Part shown: in pieces, positions 15,954-24,433 of the stretch
Numbering within the stretch: position 1 is the stretch's first letter
How the letters are laid out: each line of letters opens with the position of its first letter
Assembly (NCBI GenBank): GCA_943788935.1
Contig: CALSSE010000017.1
Location: forward strand, 420,001-484,000
Source: an uncultured bacterium
GTDB lineage: Bacteria > Myxococcota_A > Bradymonadia > UBA7976 > VGTA01
Direction: 5' to 3'
DNA length: 64,000 nt
Notes under the pieces: model-generated
Database searches by the model: none
What the model saw: the letters and a program-made list of their open reading frames with translations, nothing else
What the model was told of the DNA's origin: nothing
Translations under genes and position numbers: made by a program

Positions 15954-16742
15954 GTGACTGTGTGTAAGCCGATTCGAATACTCATCGCAGAAGATGAGAG
16001 GCATGCTCGTGATAAGCTGAAGCATTTTCTTCATAAACTCGAAGATAATGACCTCCAAATCAGAGAAGCAGAGGATGGTAGGCAGGCTCTAGAAGAAGCT
16101 TTGTCATGGTGTCCTCATATCTTAATCGTCGATATACATATGCCTCATTTAAGTGGGCTAGAAGTCATTCACCAACTCTCTGAATCAGAACGACCGCTTA
16201 TTGTTTTTACCACCGCCTATGAAGAGTATGCGCTGAAAGCGTTTGAGATTGATGCGGTCGATTATCTATTGAAGCCATTTTCTTTTGATCGCTTCTCAGT
16301 CACTGTCGATCGGGTCATGGAGAGGTTGCACTTCCTCCAAGGATTACTTGATCCTAATGTCGAACCTACGGGTCTAGTCACTCCTAGAGAAGAGCCACGA
16401 AGAGAACCATATTTGACTCGAATCAGTGTTGAGGGCCCGGGGAGGATCAAGCTGTTTTTATCTTTAAATGAGGTGTATTTGATCAAATCTGCAGGTAATT
16501 ATTGTGAGTTCTTCACATCGGAAGCCTCTTATCTTCGCCGAGGAACACTTAAGAATATAACCTCTCGACTCTCCTCAGATGCCTTCTTGAGACTCAATCG
16601 CTCGGAAGTTGTTCAAATTAGCCATATTAAAGGAATCGAAGTGATGGCTCATGGCGACGCGCTCGTTAATCTATACAATGGAGCTCAGCTGAAGTGGTCT
16701 CGTCACTACAGAGCAGAAAATGGAGGGTTATTTGAAATCTGA
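15954..16742 (+). CDS. LytTR-family response regulator
   Basis: This 262-residue protein has a receiver domain at 1-125 with the acidic pair E13-D14, the phosphoacceptor D60 in 'ILIVDIHMP', T85 region 'FTTAYEEYA' and K107 in 'LLKPF'. A LytTR DNA-binding domain spans about 155-258 ('EVYLIKSAGNYCEFF', 'FLRLNRSEVVQISHIKG'). Such regulators bind direct repeats upstream of target promoters. It starts at GTG 15954, five bases after the outer-membrane protein gene, and overlaps the kinase gene by 23 bases. All three are probably one transcript. Targets cannot be told from the window. Confidence 0.9.
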   Translation: MTVCKPIRILIAEDERHARDKLKHFLHKLEDNDLQIREAEDGRQALEEALSWCPHILIVDIHMPHLSGLEVIHQLSESERPLIVFTTAYEEYALKAFEIDAVDYLLKPFSFDRFSVTVDRVMERLHFLQGLLDPNVEPTGLVTPREEPRREPYLTRISVEGPGRIKLFLSLNEVYLIKSAGNYCEFFTSEASYLRRGTLKNITSRLSSDAFLRLNRSEVVQISHIKGIEVMAHGDALVNLYNGAQLKWSRHYRAENGGLFEI

Positions 16743-18000
16743 TGACTCAGCGCTGAGCTCTACATTAAAATTTCCTAAGTTTGATGAGACTGAGCTCACC
16801 ATCCCTTTTGGCTTTTGGATTTCATTTTTCTTTATCATCCTCTCTACAGGCGTAGTCTCTTATAGCCGACGACAGTTCGCTATCGTGATTCATGCAGAGC
16901 AGATGAGTCAGCTACATTATATTGTAACTGATGCTTCAGGAGCCATTATTAACGCCATATTACTCTCTGGCGTCGCTTGGGTCTCCTACAATAATCCCGT
17001 GTGGAAGAGAGATATGATCGGTACTGCTTGGCGCTATCTTCTGCTCGCCATAGTACATAGTCTGCTCCATGCTGTCGGCTCGGCCTCTATGCGTCATCTT
17101 GGTTTTTCCTTACTTAATTTAGAGGTCTTAAATCCGGGGAGTTGGGGAGATGTCTTCCAAACAGAGCTACCCGCTCAACTCTTTATGTCAATGGTGACTA
17201 TCGCGACCGTGCACGGGTTATTATTCTTTCAACGATCTAACGCAGAGCAGTTTCGACTTCTTAAAATAGAGCAGCAGCTGACGAAGGAGAGATTAAGATC
17301 ACTTCAGGGTCAACTTAACCCTCATTTCCTGTTTAATACACTCAACACCATTTCAGCGATGATGTATGAAGATGCGGTCGCTGCAGATCGAATGATTGAG
17401 CGCCTGAGTGATCTGATGAGAGCCTCGTTCAAGTTTAATTCGATCATTGAGGTTCGATTAGCAGAGGAGTTAAATTTAGTAGAGGCGTACACGACGATTA
17501 TGCAGGAGCGTTTTCCTGATAAATTTGAGGTGAGGGTGAGCTATGATGAGTCATTAAATGACGCATTGGTCCCTCCGTTATTACTACAGCCTCTTATTGA
17601 AAACTGTTTTAAACATGGTCGCTTAGATACTTTAGGGGAATATGGCCAAAAGGGTCTTATAGAATTGATCATTCAGGCTCATGATCAGATGCTTGATATT
17701 GTGGTTATAGATAATGGAGATGCTCATTCTATGAGCCGATCAAGTACTATCTCCTATGAAAATAAGGACTCAAATGTAGAGTCTCACGGTCTTGGGTTGA
17801 AGATCACTAAGAGGCGTCTGAGACTACTCTATCGTGATCAATATTCATTAAACTATGGAGAGAGATCGGAACAGAGAGGGTATAGGGTCTCAATTCGTTT
17901 CCCTCTTCATGTTGGAGAGGGGTCAGGCCGGTTCTTCCCTTCTCCTCTCCCCACTCCTCGACCAGAGAGAAAACACTCTATAGTAGGTGAGGAAGTCTAA
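16720..18000 (+). CDS. LytS/YehU-type sensor histidine kinase
   Basis: A 426-residue kinase paired with the LytTR regulator. About four N-terminal transmembrane helices (residues 25-180) are followed by a His_kinase domain with 'NPHFLFNTLNT', H202 being the phosphorylated His. An HATPase_c domain follows with the N box 'LLQPLIENCFKHG' and G boxes 'VIDNGD' and 'GLGLKITKRRLRLLY'. There is no extracellular sensor domain, so the membrane part itself or an associated transporter probably senses the stimulus. The ATG at 16720 lies inside the regulator gene, giving a 23-base overlap and translational coupling. Confidence 0.88.
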   Translation: MEGYLKSDDSALSSTLKFPKFDETELTIPFGFWISFFFIILSTGVVSYSRRQFAIVIHAEQMSQLHYIVTDASGAIINAILLSGVAWVSYNNPVWKRDMIGTAWRYLLLAIVHSLLHAVGSASMRHLGFSLLNLEVLNPGSWGDVFQTELPAQLFMSMVTIATVHGLLFFQRSNAEQFRLLKIEQQLTKERLRSLQGQLNPHFLFNTLNTISAMMYEDAVAADRMIERLSDLMRASFKFNSIIEVRLAEELNLVEAYTTIMQERFPDKFEVRVSYDESLNDALVPPLLLQPLIENCFKHGRLDTLGEYGQKGLIELIIQAHDQMLDIVVIDNGDAHSMSRSSTISYENKDSNVESHGLGLKITKRRLRLLYRDQYSLNYGERSEQRGYRVSIRFPLHVGEGSGRFFPSPLPTPRPERKHSIVGEEV

Positions 18001-18150
18001 AAAAGTGAGGTTACTATTTCACTGATGAGGTCTGCTCGTCTATACTGTTTCAGTCGTTTGTATCTACATAATGACTAGGATTATATAAATAGATGGAGAG
18101 ACGTCCTATGGAGCACAGGAGTACTCATAAGTGTTGGTTATTATTCTTAA

Positions 18151-20016
18151 TTGTTAACTGTTGTCACCCAAGGGTGCATCGATGATGGCGTCATAGAGAG
18201 CACCAGCGATGGAGGAGAGCTCTCGGCGGGAGAAGCGAACTTGAATGTTGGAGGAGAGGTGAGCGCCGGAGAGATGAGCGCCGGAGAGATGAGCGCCGGA
18301 GAGATGAGCGCCGGAGAGATGAGCGCCGGAGAGATGAGCGCCGGAGAGATGAGCGCCGGAGAGATGAGCGCTGGAGAGATGAGCGCTGGAGAGACGAGTG
18401 CCGGAGAGACGAGCGCCGGAGAGATGAGCGCCGGAGAGATGAGCGCCGGAGAAGAGATACTGGTACCCGATGAAGACGCAGATAATGATGGGGTCATTAA
18501 TCAAGAAGATAATTGCCCGAATGAACCCAATAACAGTCAGAGCGATGAGGACGATGATGGGGTTGGAGATCGCTGCGATAACTGTCCTGAAGAGGCGAAT
18601 TTTGATCAAGCGGATAGTGATGTAGATGGTGTCGGTGATGCTTGCGCTGCTCTCCAAGATCGAGATAGTGATGAGATTGTCGACCTTGATGATAACTGTC
18701 CTGATATCTCTAATCCTCGTCAGATTGATGCTGACGATGATGGAGTGGGTAACCGATGTGATAATTGCCCGGAGATCTCTAACAATGCTCAAGCTGATTC
18801 TGACGGCGATGGAGTAGGAGATCTCTGTGATGAGGTTGAAACATCGGTGACAATCGAGATCGTATGGGAGAGCGATGATCTTGATTTTGACCTTCATCTA
18901 CTCAACCCACGAGGGATATATTACAGCTTGGAGACAGATTGTTGGTCGAGGAACCCCTCGCCCGATTGGTCTTCACCGGGCCTCGCGGGGGATGCTCCAA
19001 GTAATGGCGAGACTCGGGAGGTTATCTCGATTGATGAGCCTTTTGAGGGGTGGCACACGGTCGCCGTTGACCTATATACTTCGCGTGGTGAAGCTCGGGG
19101 TGAGGTCACGCTCTCTCTCTCTTGCAATGGAGAACAGCGATCTTTTGGTCCACAACAGCTCGTGAGTGAAGACAACCGCAACCGATCTATGTGGCAGGTG
19201 TTGCGCTTTAACCCTATTAGCTGTGAACTCCAAGACTTGAGCGAAGTTAACGCAGTGAGCTGTTCGAGTAATCGAGCGACCTCTTGTGTGTGCGAAGACT
19301 GTGATCAAGGGATCTGCTCTGAGTGCGCAGAAGATGCAGAGTGTGACCCTGTGAGCGGTGACTGCAATGATCAATGTGCTGAGGTGACATGTCCAGAGGG
19401 TGAGTCGTGTAGCCAAGTTGACGGAAGCTGTGTCAGCGCTCAATGCGCGCCATGTGAGGAAGAGGCAGACTGTCCTGATGGCTCATATTGCGTAACGTAT
19501 CGTGGCCGAGGAGTCCGCGCTTGTGGTCTCACTTGTGATGATGACGCAGACTGCGCTCAAGGAGAGTCATGTAATGTTATATTTAGGGAAAATCGCCCTG
19601 TTGGCATATGTGCTGATTTGGTTAACGCCTGTCAAGGTTCCTTATGCGATGAGGTGAGCTGTGAAGAAGGTTCGGTGTGCGATCCTAATGAGGGGGAGTG
19701 TGTTGACTGTATCACTAACGATGACTGTGGTGACTCACAGGCGTGTATAGACCGAGCCTGTATTGAGGTTAGCGGCGGGGACCGAGAGGTCTCTAGCTGG
19801 GGTAATGGCAATGAGCTCCCTAGCTGTGATCAATGCACTGAAGATGAGTCTTGTCAAGATCCACCCTTCATTGATAGTTTCTGTGCTCTAGACTGTGATA
19901 ATGGGCTAGTGTGCCCCGCTGGTTTGAGCTGTTGCAATGTTGATAACGTTGGTTTAGAGGGGTCAATCTGCGTTGATCCACGTAATCAGATCGCGAGCTT
20001 TATTTGTGGTGGATAA
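18151..20016 (+). CDS. Secreted lipoprotein with SAGEM pentapeptide repeats and thrombospondin type 3 repeats; N terminus frame-disrupted
   Basis: The open frame begins at TTG 18151, right after an in-frame TAA, and leaves only eight residues before the lipobox Cys. A proper start lies at ATG 18108, after GGAGAG, in another frame. Removing one base near 18150 joins them into a normal signal peptide ending TQGC. Mature domains: 13 pentapeptides SAGEM/T, then a calcium-binding thrombospondin type 3 region ('DADNDGV', 'DNCPEISNNAQADSDGDGVGD'). Next is a beta domain of about 120 residues with 'DFDLHLLNP', then Cys-rich EGF-like modules to the end. Likely a surface protein; function unknown. The frame break may be biological or a sequencing error. 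Confidence 0.75.
   Translation: MLTVVTQGCIDDGVIESTSDGGELSAGEANLNVGGEVSAGEMSAGEMSAGEMSAGEMSAGEMSAGEMSAGEMSAGEMSAGETSAGETSAGEMSAGEMSAGEEILVPDEDADNDGVINQEDNCPNEPNNSQSDEDDDGVGDRCDNCPEEANFDQADSDVDGVGDACAALQDRDSDEIVDLDDNCPDISNPRQIDADDDGVGNRCDNCPEISNNAQADSDGDGVGDLCDEVETSVTIEIVWESDDLDFDLHLLNPRGIYYSLETDCWSRNPSPDWSSPGLAGDAPSNGETREVISIDEPFEGWHTVAVDLYTSRGEARGEVTLSLSCNGEQRSFGPQQLVSEDNRNRSMWQVLRFNPISCELQDLSEVNAVSCSSNRATSCVCEDCDQGICSECAEDAECDPVSGDCNDQCAEVTCPEGESCSQVDGSCVSAQCAPCEEEADCPDGSYCVTYRGRGVRACGLTCDDDADCAQGESCNVIFRENRPVGICADLVNACQGSLCDEVSCEEGSVCDPNEGECVDCITNDDCGDSQACIDRACIEVSGGDREVSSWGNGNELPSCDQCTEDESCQDPPFIDSFCALDCDNGLVCPAGLSCCNVDNVGLEGSICVDPRNQIASFICGG
18261..18453 (+). repeat. 15-bp tandem repeat, 13 copies, coding SAGEM
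   Basis: The unit gagcgccggagagat is repeated 13 times with few changes (GCT in two units, ACG for ATG in two). It encodes Ser-Ala-Gly-Glu-Met/Thr. The period is a multiple of three, so length changes keep the frame and would vary a stalk next to the lipid anchor. Confidence 0.92.
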
Positions 20017-20022
20017 GAGACC

Positions 20023-21159
20023 GTGAGCGCTGATCAAAGGAGAGCGTTTGGCTATCTCCTGCTCTTGTCTTTGATCGCGGCGACTAGTTGGTCGGTGTGG
20101 GAAACAGCGGCTAGGCGTAAGTCTGTACCGACAAGAGCGACATGGTCGGCAGCGGCAGATATGGTTCGAGATCGGTTACGACCGGGAGATAAGGTCACAT
20201 GGTATCCAGAGTGGGCCGGTGAGGCTCGCCTCAGCCTACACGGCCTCCCTATTCTTACGCTCCCCCATCGGGGAGAGGTCGATTTAGGGAGCGCGACCCG
20301 TTTGTGGGTCTTGGGGGCTTTTGAATATGATGGTCGAAAGTTAGCGAGAGGCGAGCATCTTCAGCCGATACAACCGATGAGGGAGCTCTCCTATGAGCGA
20401 GTGAGCCTTAAAGGCTCGGGGGGAGTGACGGTCTCCTCGTTTTCGATTGGTGGAGAGAAGGTCGAGGATAGCCTTTATGATGACTTGAGTGATCAGCACA
20501 AGGTTGAGGTGTTAAGGAGCTTGAAGCGCTCTAATAGATCTCTCCAAGATCCAATGAACGCCACCTCACCACATGAGCGTTGCGACCTGTGGGGGCTAGG
20601 GGGATGGCATTGCGCCTCTCAGCGTCGAGCGGTGAGGCAGAGGATCGCTCGTTGTCTAACGAGACCTCAATCAGAGCAGCTTCGTAGACGAACTAAGCGT
20701 AGGGATGTATACACTTTAGATCGCCGACGTTGGCTCCCCTATGTGGATTGTAAGCTACATCCAACCGAACATGTCTCTCGTGATTGGCGAGTGATCGGTG
20801 AGACGCCGAGGCGTTGTGTCTCGATGTCACCTCACCAAGGTAGAGAGGTAGAGATTAAGTGGTGGCCAAAGGAGAGCGATCAACCCCGGAGGCTGTGGTT
20901 TAGTTATGGATGGGAAGACTTATCAGTTAGACATCCGTTTAGGGACTCAAGAGCAGAGCCTCTATGGTTGAGTATTCGCCAGGGGAGTGAGGTGCTGATC
21001 GATGAAGAGGTGAGTCCAACCATGGGGTGGGCTCGAATCATTAAGTCTATACGAGCGGCGGATAAAGAGGGACCTCCTCCTCCTATCCGCTTAAACTATC
21101 GAGCTCCTAAAGGGGTAGAAGACGCGACATTGTGTATCTCCCTTGATGTGAGACTTTAA
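20023..21159 (+). CDS. Hypothetical protein with one N-terminal transmembrane helix
   Basis: This 378-residue protein starts at GTG 20023, six bases after the preceding lipoprotein, so the two are likely co-transcribed. A single hydrophobic helix at about 10-27 is followed by a probable extracytoplasmic domain. The segment 'RLRPGDKVTWYPEWAGEARLSL' resembles the soluble C-terminal part of some GT-C membrane glycosyltransferases, where a similar 'PGD' strand occurs, but no catalytic region is present. The middle is rich in Arg and Trp with several Cys. I do not recognise the family. Confidence 0.55.
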   Translation: MSADQRRAFGYLLLLSLIAATSWSVWETAARRKSVPTRATWSAAADMVRDRLRPGDKVTWYPEWAGEARLSLHGLPILTLPHRGEVDLGSATRLWVLGAFEYDGRKLARGEHLQPIQPMRELSYERVSLKGSGGVTVSSFSIGGEKVEDSLYDDLSDQHKVEVLRSLKRSNRSLQDPMNATSPHERCDLWGLGGWHCASQRRAVRQRIARCLTRPQSEQLRRRTKRRDVYTLDRRRWLPYVDCKLHPTEHVSRDWRVIGETPRRCVSMSPHQGREVEIKWWPKESDQPRRLWFSYGWEDLSVRHPFRDSRAEPLWLSIRQGSEVLIDEEVSPTMGWARIIKSIRAADKEGPPPPIRLNYRAPKGVEDATLCISLDVRL

Positions 21160-21247
21160 CAGAAAGTCTGTCACTGTGACTACTCAAGCTCACAATCGTG
21201 ATTATATTAGATGGGGTATACGTACTGAACAATGATGGAGAGAATCT

Positions 21248-22012
21248 ATGAATGTGATCATAACAATTCTAGGGACACTCTTAGCGAGTGTACGTATGCT
21301 GTTAATGGTTGTTTTCGTGACTGCCCATGGCATCGCGGTAGCGATATTACCAGAGAGCAGTCATCGTTTTAGAGCAGCGTGTATTCAGAGCTTTGGGAAG
21401 ACGCTGACTTGGGCACTAGGAATAAAAGTCAACTTGGTCGGAGCGCCCGCTAAAGAGCGAGCAGTGCTCATATCTAATCATCGATCTTATGCTGATATCC
21501 CAGTACTCGCTTCACTGTCTCCGGTCGTGTTTTTAGCGAAGGTAGAGGTCGCGAAATGGCCTATTATTGGCTTTGCTGCTCGTAAGGCGAGGACGGTGTT
21601 TGTCGACCGTCATGACCCCGAGAGTCGAGAGATGTCACGACTAACCTTACGCGAGAGGTTAAGTGAAGGGTTCTCGGTACTGGTCTTCTCTGAAGGCACT
21701 ACTAGCGCCCGGGGGACTCTCGATCCTCTTAAGCCGGGGATGTTTCATGAAGCTGCCTCAGCTCACCTCCCTCTCCAATTGGTTTACATTGAGTTTGCAG
21801 AGGATGAAGACTCTTGGGTTGGAGACGACTCGGTTGGGGCGCATTTCTTTAGGAGATTTGCTCGGTGGCGAACCGAGGTACGAGTTGTCTATAGAGATCA
21901 GCTTCTTTACGCGGAGCCAGATTCTGACAACTCAGGGCAGGAGCTCTGTGAGTTCACTAAAGAGTGGCTTCATTCTCAGATCATCGAGGAGGTTGGTGAG
22001 CTAAGAGTTTAG
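21248..22012 (+). CDS. 1-acyl-sn-glycerol-3-phosphate acyltransferase (PlsC family)
   Basis: A 254-residue membrane-associated acyltransferase. An N-terminal hydrophobic helix (about 4-34) precedes the acyltransferase domain. Motif I is 'NHRSYAD', with H78 and D83 forming the HX4D catalytic pair. Motif III is 'FSEGTTSARG', and 'LPLQLVYIEF' matches motif IV. It should transfer an acyl chain to lysophosphatidate or a related lysolipid at the inner membrane. Neighbours on both sides are secreted Cys-rich proteins, so it is not in a phospholipid operon, and an ornithine-lipid or lysolipid role cannot be excluded. The start has GGAGAG upstream. Confidence 0.85.
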   Translation: MNVIITILGTLLASVRMLLMVVFVTAHGIAVAILPESSHRFRAACIQSFGKTLTWALGIKVNLVGAPAKERAVLISNHRSYADIPVLASLSPVVFLAKVEVAKWPIIGFAARKARTVFVDRHDPESREMSRLTLRERLSEGFSVLVFSEGTTSARGTLDPLKPGMFHEAASAHLPLQLVYIEFAEDEDSWVGDDSVGAHFFRRFARWRTEVRVVYRDQLLYAEPDSDNSGQELCEFTKEWLHSQIIEEVGELRV

Positions 22013-22133
22013 TGTTGCGAGGTTCGCTTCACTAAGTATCAATATTCCTCTGACAGCAGTTGACCTTCGAGTCGCTTTTGTGTATCGAGCACCCGCTCAT
22101 ATAGAAAAAATGAAAGTTACTCAGAGGTTTATC

Positions 22134-24413
22134 ATGCTCAGATATCTCCTATATTTAAACTGTTTACTACTTATAAGTAGCGCGCTCATCGGTTGTGATG
22201 ATGATGACACCACCCCTGTGGTTATGATCAACGCAGGAGAAGAGGTCGAGGGGGGGATGTCAGATGTAGAGTCCGATCCTACTTTATGTTCGACGGCTTG
22301 CCAGTCTTTGTTAGCTTGTGAAGGTTTTGTGGGGTGCTCCGATGAGATCTTGAGCCAAGCGCTCAACGAGTGCTTAACAGATTGTGGGGTGAATCGTGAA
22401 GAGCTCATCTCCCTCTCCGAGTTGATATGTGATGTCAGCGAGTCCGGATTTAGACAGAGGTATAGCCTAGGTGAATGTGGTCAGAACGAGGATCCCTGTG
22501 AAGGTCAGATCTGTGGATCTGGGTTTATTTGTGATCCTTCTGACGGCAACTGTATTGATCCATGTATCGGTGTAGTCTGTCCCGAGGGAGAGTGCGTTGA
22601 AGGTGTATGTTCAGATCCGTGCTCTGGCGTAGAGTGCCCCGAGGGTCTAGGATGCTTCATGGGCAGCTGCACGGATCTCTGCTTTGGGGTTACTTGCTCC
22701 CCTAGCCAAATGTGTGATGCAGACAGCGGTCAATGTATCGATCAATGTGGTGATGTAACCTGTAGTCGGGGATCCCGATGCGTAGAGGGGACCTGTATTC
22801 CAGCATGTCAAGACGTTGAGTGCGATGAGGGTTTAAGCTGTGATATGAACACAGGTGAGTGTATCAACCGTTGCGACAATGTCACTTGTGCTGAGGGATA
22901 TACATGTAACCCACGCTCAGGATTCTGCCGTGATCGCTGTGAAGATATCGAGTGTGTCGACGGCTGGGTTTGTGATCAAGGGGCTTGTGTTTATGATGAT
23001 CCCTGCCAAAACAGCATGTGCGCTGGTGATAACCTATGTAGTCTCTCTACTGGTCGCTGTGAGCGTTTTTTCTGTGCTCCTGATCAATTTGAGCTCGACG
23101 AGAGTAACAATGAGCTTCCTAAAGCGGTTCAGCTTCGCGCCGAGACTCAGCGAATCGATGACCTTACGATCTGTAGTTTAGATCTTGACTGGTATACTTT
23201 CACTCTACCTCCTGAGACCTCAGCGCGGGTGAGTGCTCGTTTTGCGAACCGCGTAGGTAACCTCAGTTTACGAATGTATACTAACACTAATCTCCTCACT
23301 CCAACACTTGAGATGAATTCTCCCAATGATGATGAATGGATCGGTATACAACCGTCATTGGAAGAGCGTAGATTCTACTTCCGAGTCTCGTCTGGTGGAG
23401 ATTGGACAGAGCAAAATCGCTATAGTTTCGTGATCGAGATCGATCTCCCCGGTGAAGTCTGCAACCGAGTCTCGGAGTGTGGCGACGCTCGTGAGTGCAC
23501 GAGAGCGTTATGTGATGGAGTGGGTGAAGATAACCCGAGCGATGTTTTAATGAGTCCCGATGTGGTAGATCCTATGGACCCTGTGGATCCTATGGACCCT
23601 ATGGACCCTGTGTGCGTGGATGATATGTTTGAGCCTAACAACCAAATAGAAGAACCCACCACGCTCGCTCCCTTAAATGGAGGGCCATGGGATGCTCAGA
23701 TCTGTCCTGGAAATAATGACTATTATCTATTTACGCTGGAGGAGACATCAGACTTAGAGATTATCGTCAGCTTTACTCACGAGCGTGGGGATCTCGACGC
23801 CTCCTTGATCACTGTAGATGGAGATTCAATCTCCTTGGGAGTGAGCACTGATGATAATGAGAACCTCCGAGTCGAGAACCTCGCGGTTGGTAGTTACTAC
23901 TTACTTATTTATGGATTCGGGGGGCAGATCAGCAGCGAATATTCGATCTCTATCAATGCTCAGCCCTCTGCCAATGAGATGGACGAGTGTGTGATCGATG
24001 AGGAATGTCGCTGGGACTATGCTTGTGTCTCCGGCAACTGTGTGATCCCAGATGGATATTGCAATGATGCAGCCTCTCCTAACGCAGAGTATGCTGATGC
24101 TTACCGACTGACCGCTCCTACTTCTTTGAGCGACCTCACACTCTGTGAGAGTGACTTTTACGCCTTGAGCCTCACCGAAGGAGAAGAGGCTACTTGGCGG
24201 GTAAACTTCTCCAATGAAGAAGGTCAAGATATTGATCTTGTGCTCTATAGACCTGATGGAAGTCCGGTTCGTTACAGCACTAACTTCACTGATGTAGAGG
24301 AGATCTCTTACGTCGCTGATATGTCCGGAGTATATACTCTAGAAGTCTATGGATACTACGGGTTCTCCGAGAGTTTACCCTTCATCACTCGTTACTCTCT
24401 CTCAGTGGAGTAA
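22134..24413 (+). CDS. Large Cys-rich lipoprotein with PPC domains
   Basis: The frame is open from GTG 22080. ATG 22134, preceded by AGAGG, gives a textbook lipoprotein signal (MLRYLLYLNC..., lipobox LIGC with C21), so I choose it; ATG 22110 is the alternative. The mature 739 residues begin with about nine EGF-like modules of 25-30 residues ('CPEGLGCFMGSCTDLC'). Three bacterial pre-peptidase C-terminal (PPC) beta domains follow, the second starting 'DDMFEPNNQIEEP'. A Met-Asp-Pro-Val repeat linker separates the first two. PPC domains normally sit on secreted proteases, but no catalytic domain is present. Probably a surface binding protein. Confidence 0.8.
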   Translation: MLRYLLYLNCLLLISSALIGCDDDDTTPVVMINAGEEVEGGMSDVESDPTLCSTACQSLLACEGFVGCSDEILSQALNECLTDCGVNREELISLSELICDVSESGFRQRYSLGECGQNEDPCEGQICGSGFICDPSDGNCIDPCIGVVCPEGECVEGVCSDPCSGVECPEGLGCFMGSCTDLCFGVTCSPSQMCDADSGQCIDQCGDVTCSRGSRCVEGTCIPACQDVECDEGLSCDMNTGECINRCDNVTCAEGYTCNPRSGFCRDRCEDIECVDGWVCDQGACVYDDPCQNSMCAGDNLCSLSTGRCERFFCAPDQFELDESNNELPKAVQLRAETQRIDDLTICSLDLDWYTFTLPPETSARVSARFANRVGNLSLRMYTNTNLLTPTLEMNSPNDDEWIGIQPSLEERRFYFRVSSGGDWTEQNRYSFVIEIDLPGEVCNRVSECGDARECTRALCDGVGEDNPSDVLMSPDVVDPMDPVDPMDPMDPVCVDDMFEPNNQIEEPTTLAPLNGGPWDAQICPGNNDYYLFTLEETSDLEIIVSFTHERGDLDASLITVDGDSISLGVSTDDNENLRVENLAVGSYYLLIYGFGGQISSEYSISINAQPSANEMDECVIDEECRWDYACVSGNCVIPDGYCNDAASPNAEYADAYRLTAPTSLSDLTLCESDFYALSLTEGEEATWRVNFSNEEGQDIDLVLYRPDGSPVRYSTNFTDVEEISYVADMSGVYTLEVYGYYGFSESLPFITRYSLSVE

Positions 24414-24415
24414 AA

Positions 24416-24425
24416 AGCCATGGCT
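24416..24425. other. Short palindrome between convergent genes
   Basis: AGCCATGGCT lies in the 20-base gap between two convergent stop codons, preceded by an A run. It may be part of a weak bidirectional terminator; the stem is only five base pairs. Confidence 0.25.
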
Positions 24426-24433
24426 GAATGAGT

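Noticed and set aside
18154..18897. Antisense ORF resembling a pentapeptide-repeat protein (AHLSG repeats)
   Set aside because: The apparent A-x-L-x-x pentapeptides are the reverse complement of the 15-bp SAGEM repeat. The sense strand has domain structure throughout, so this is a coincidence.
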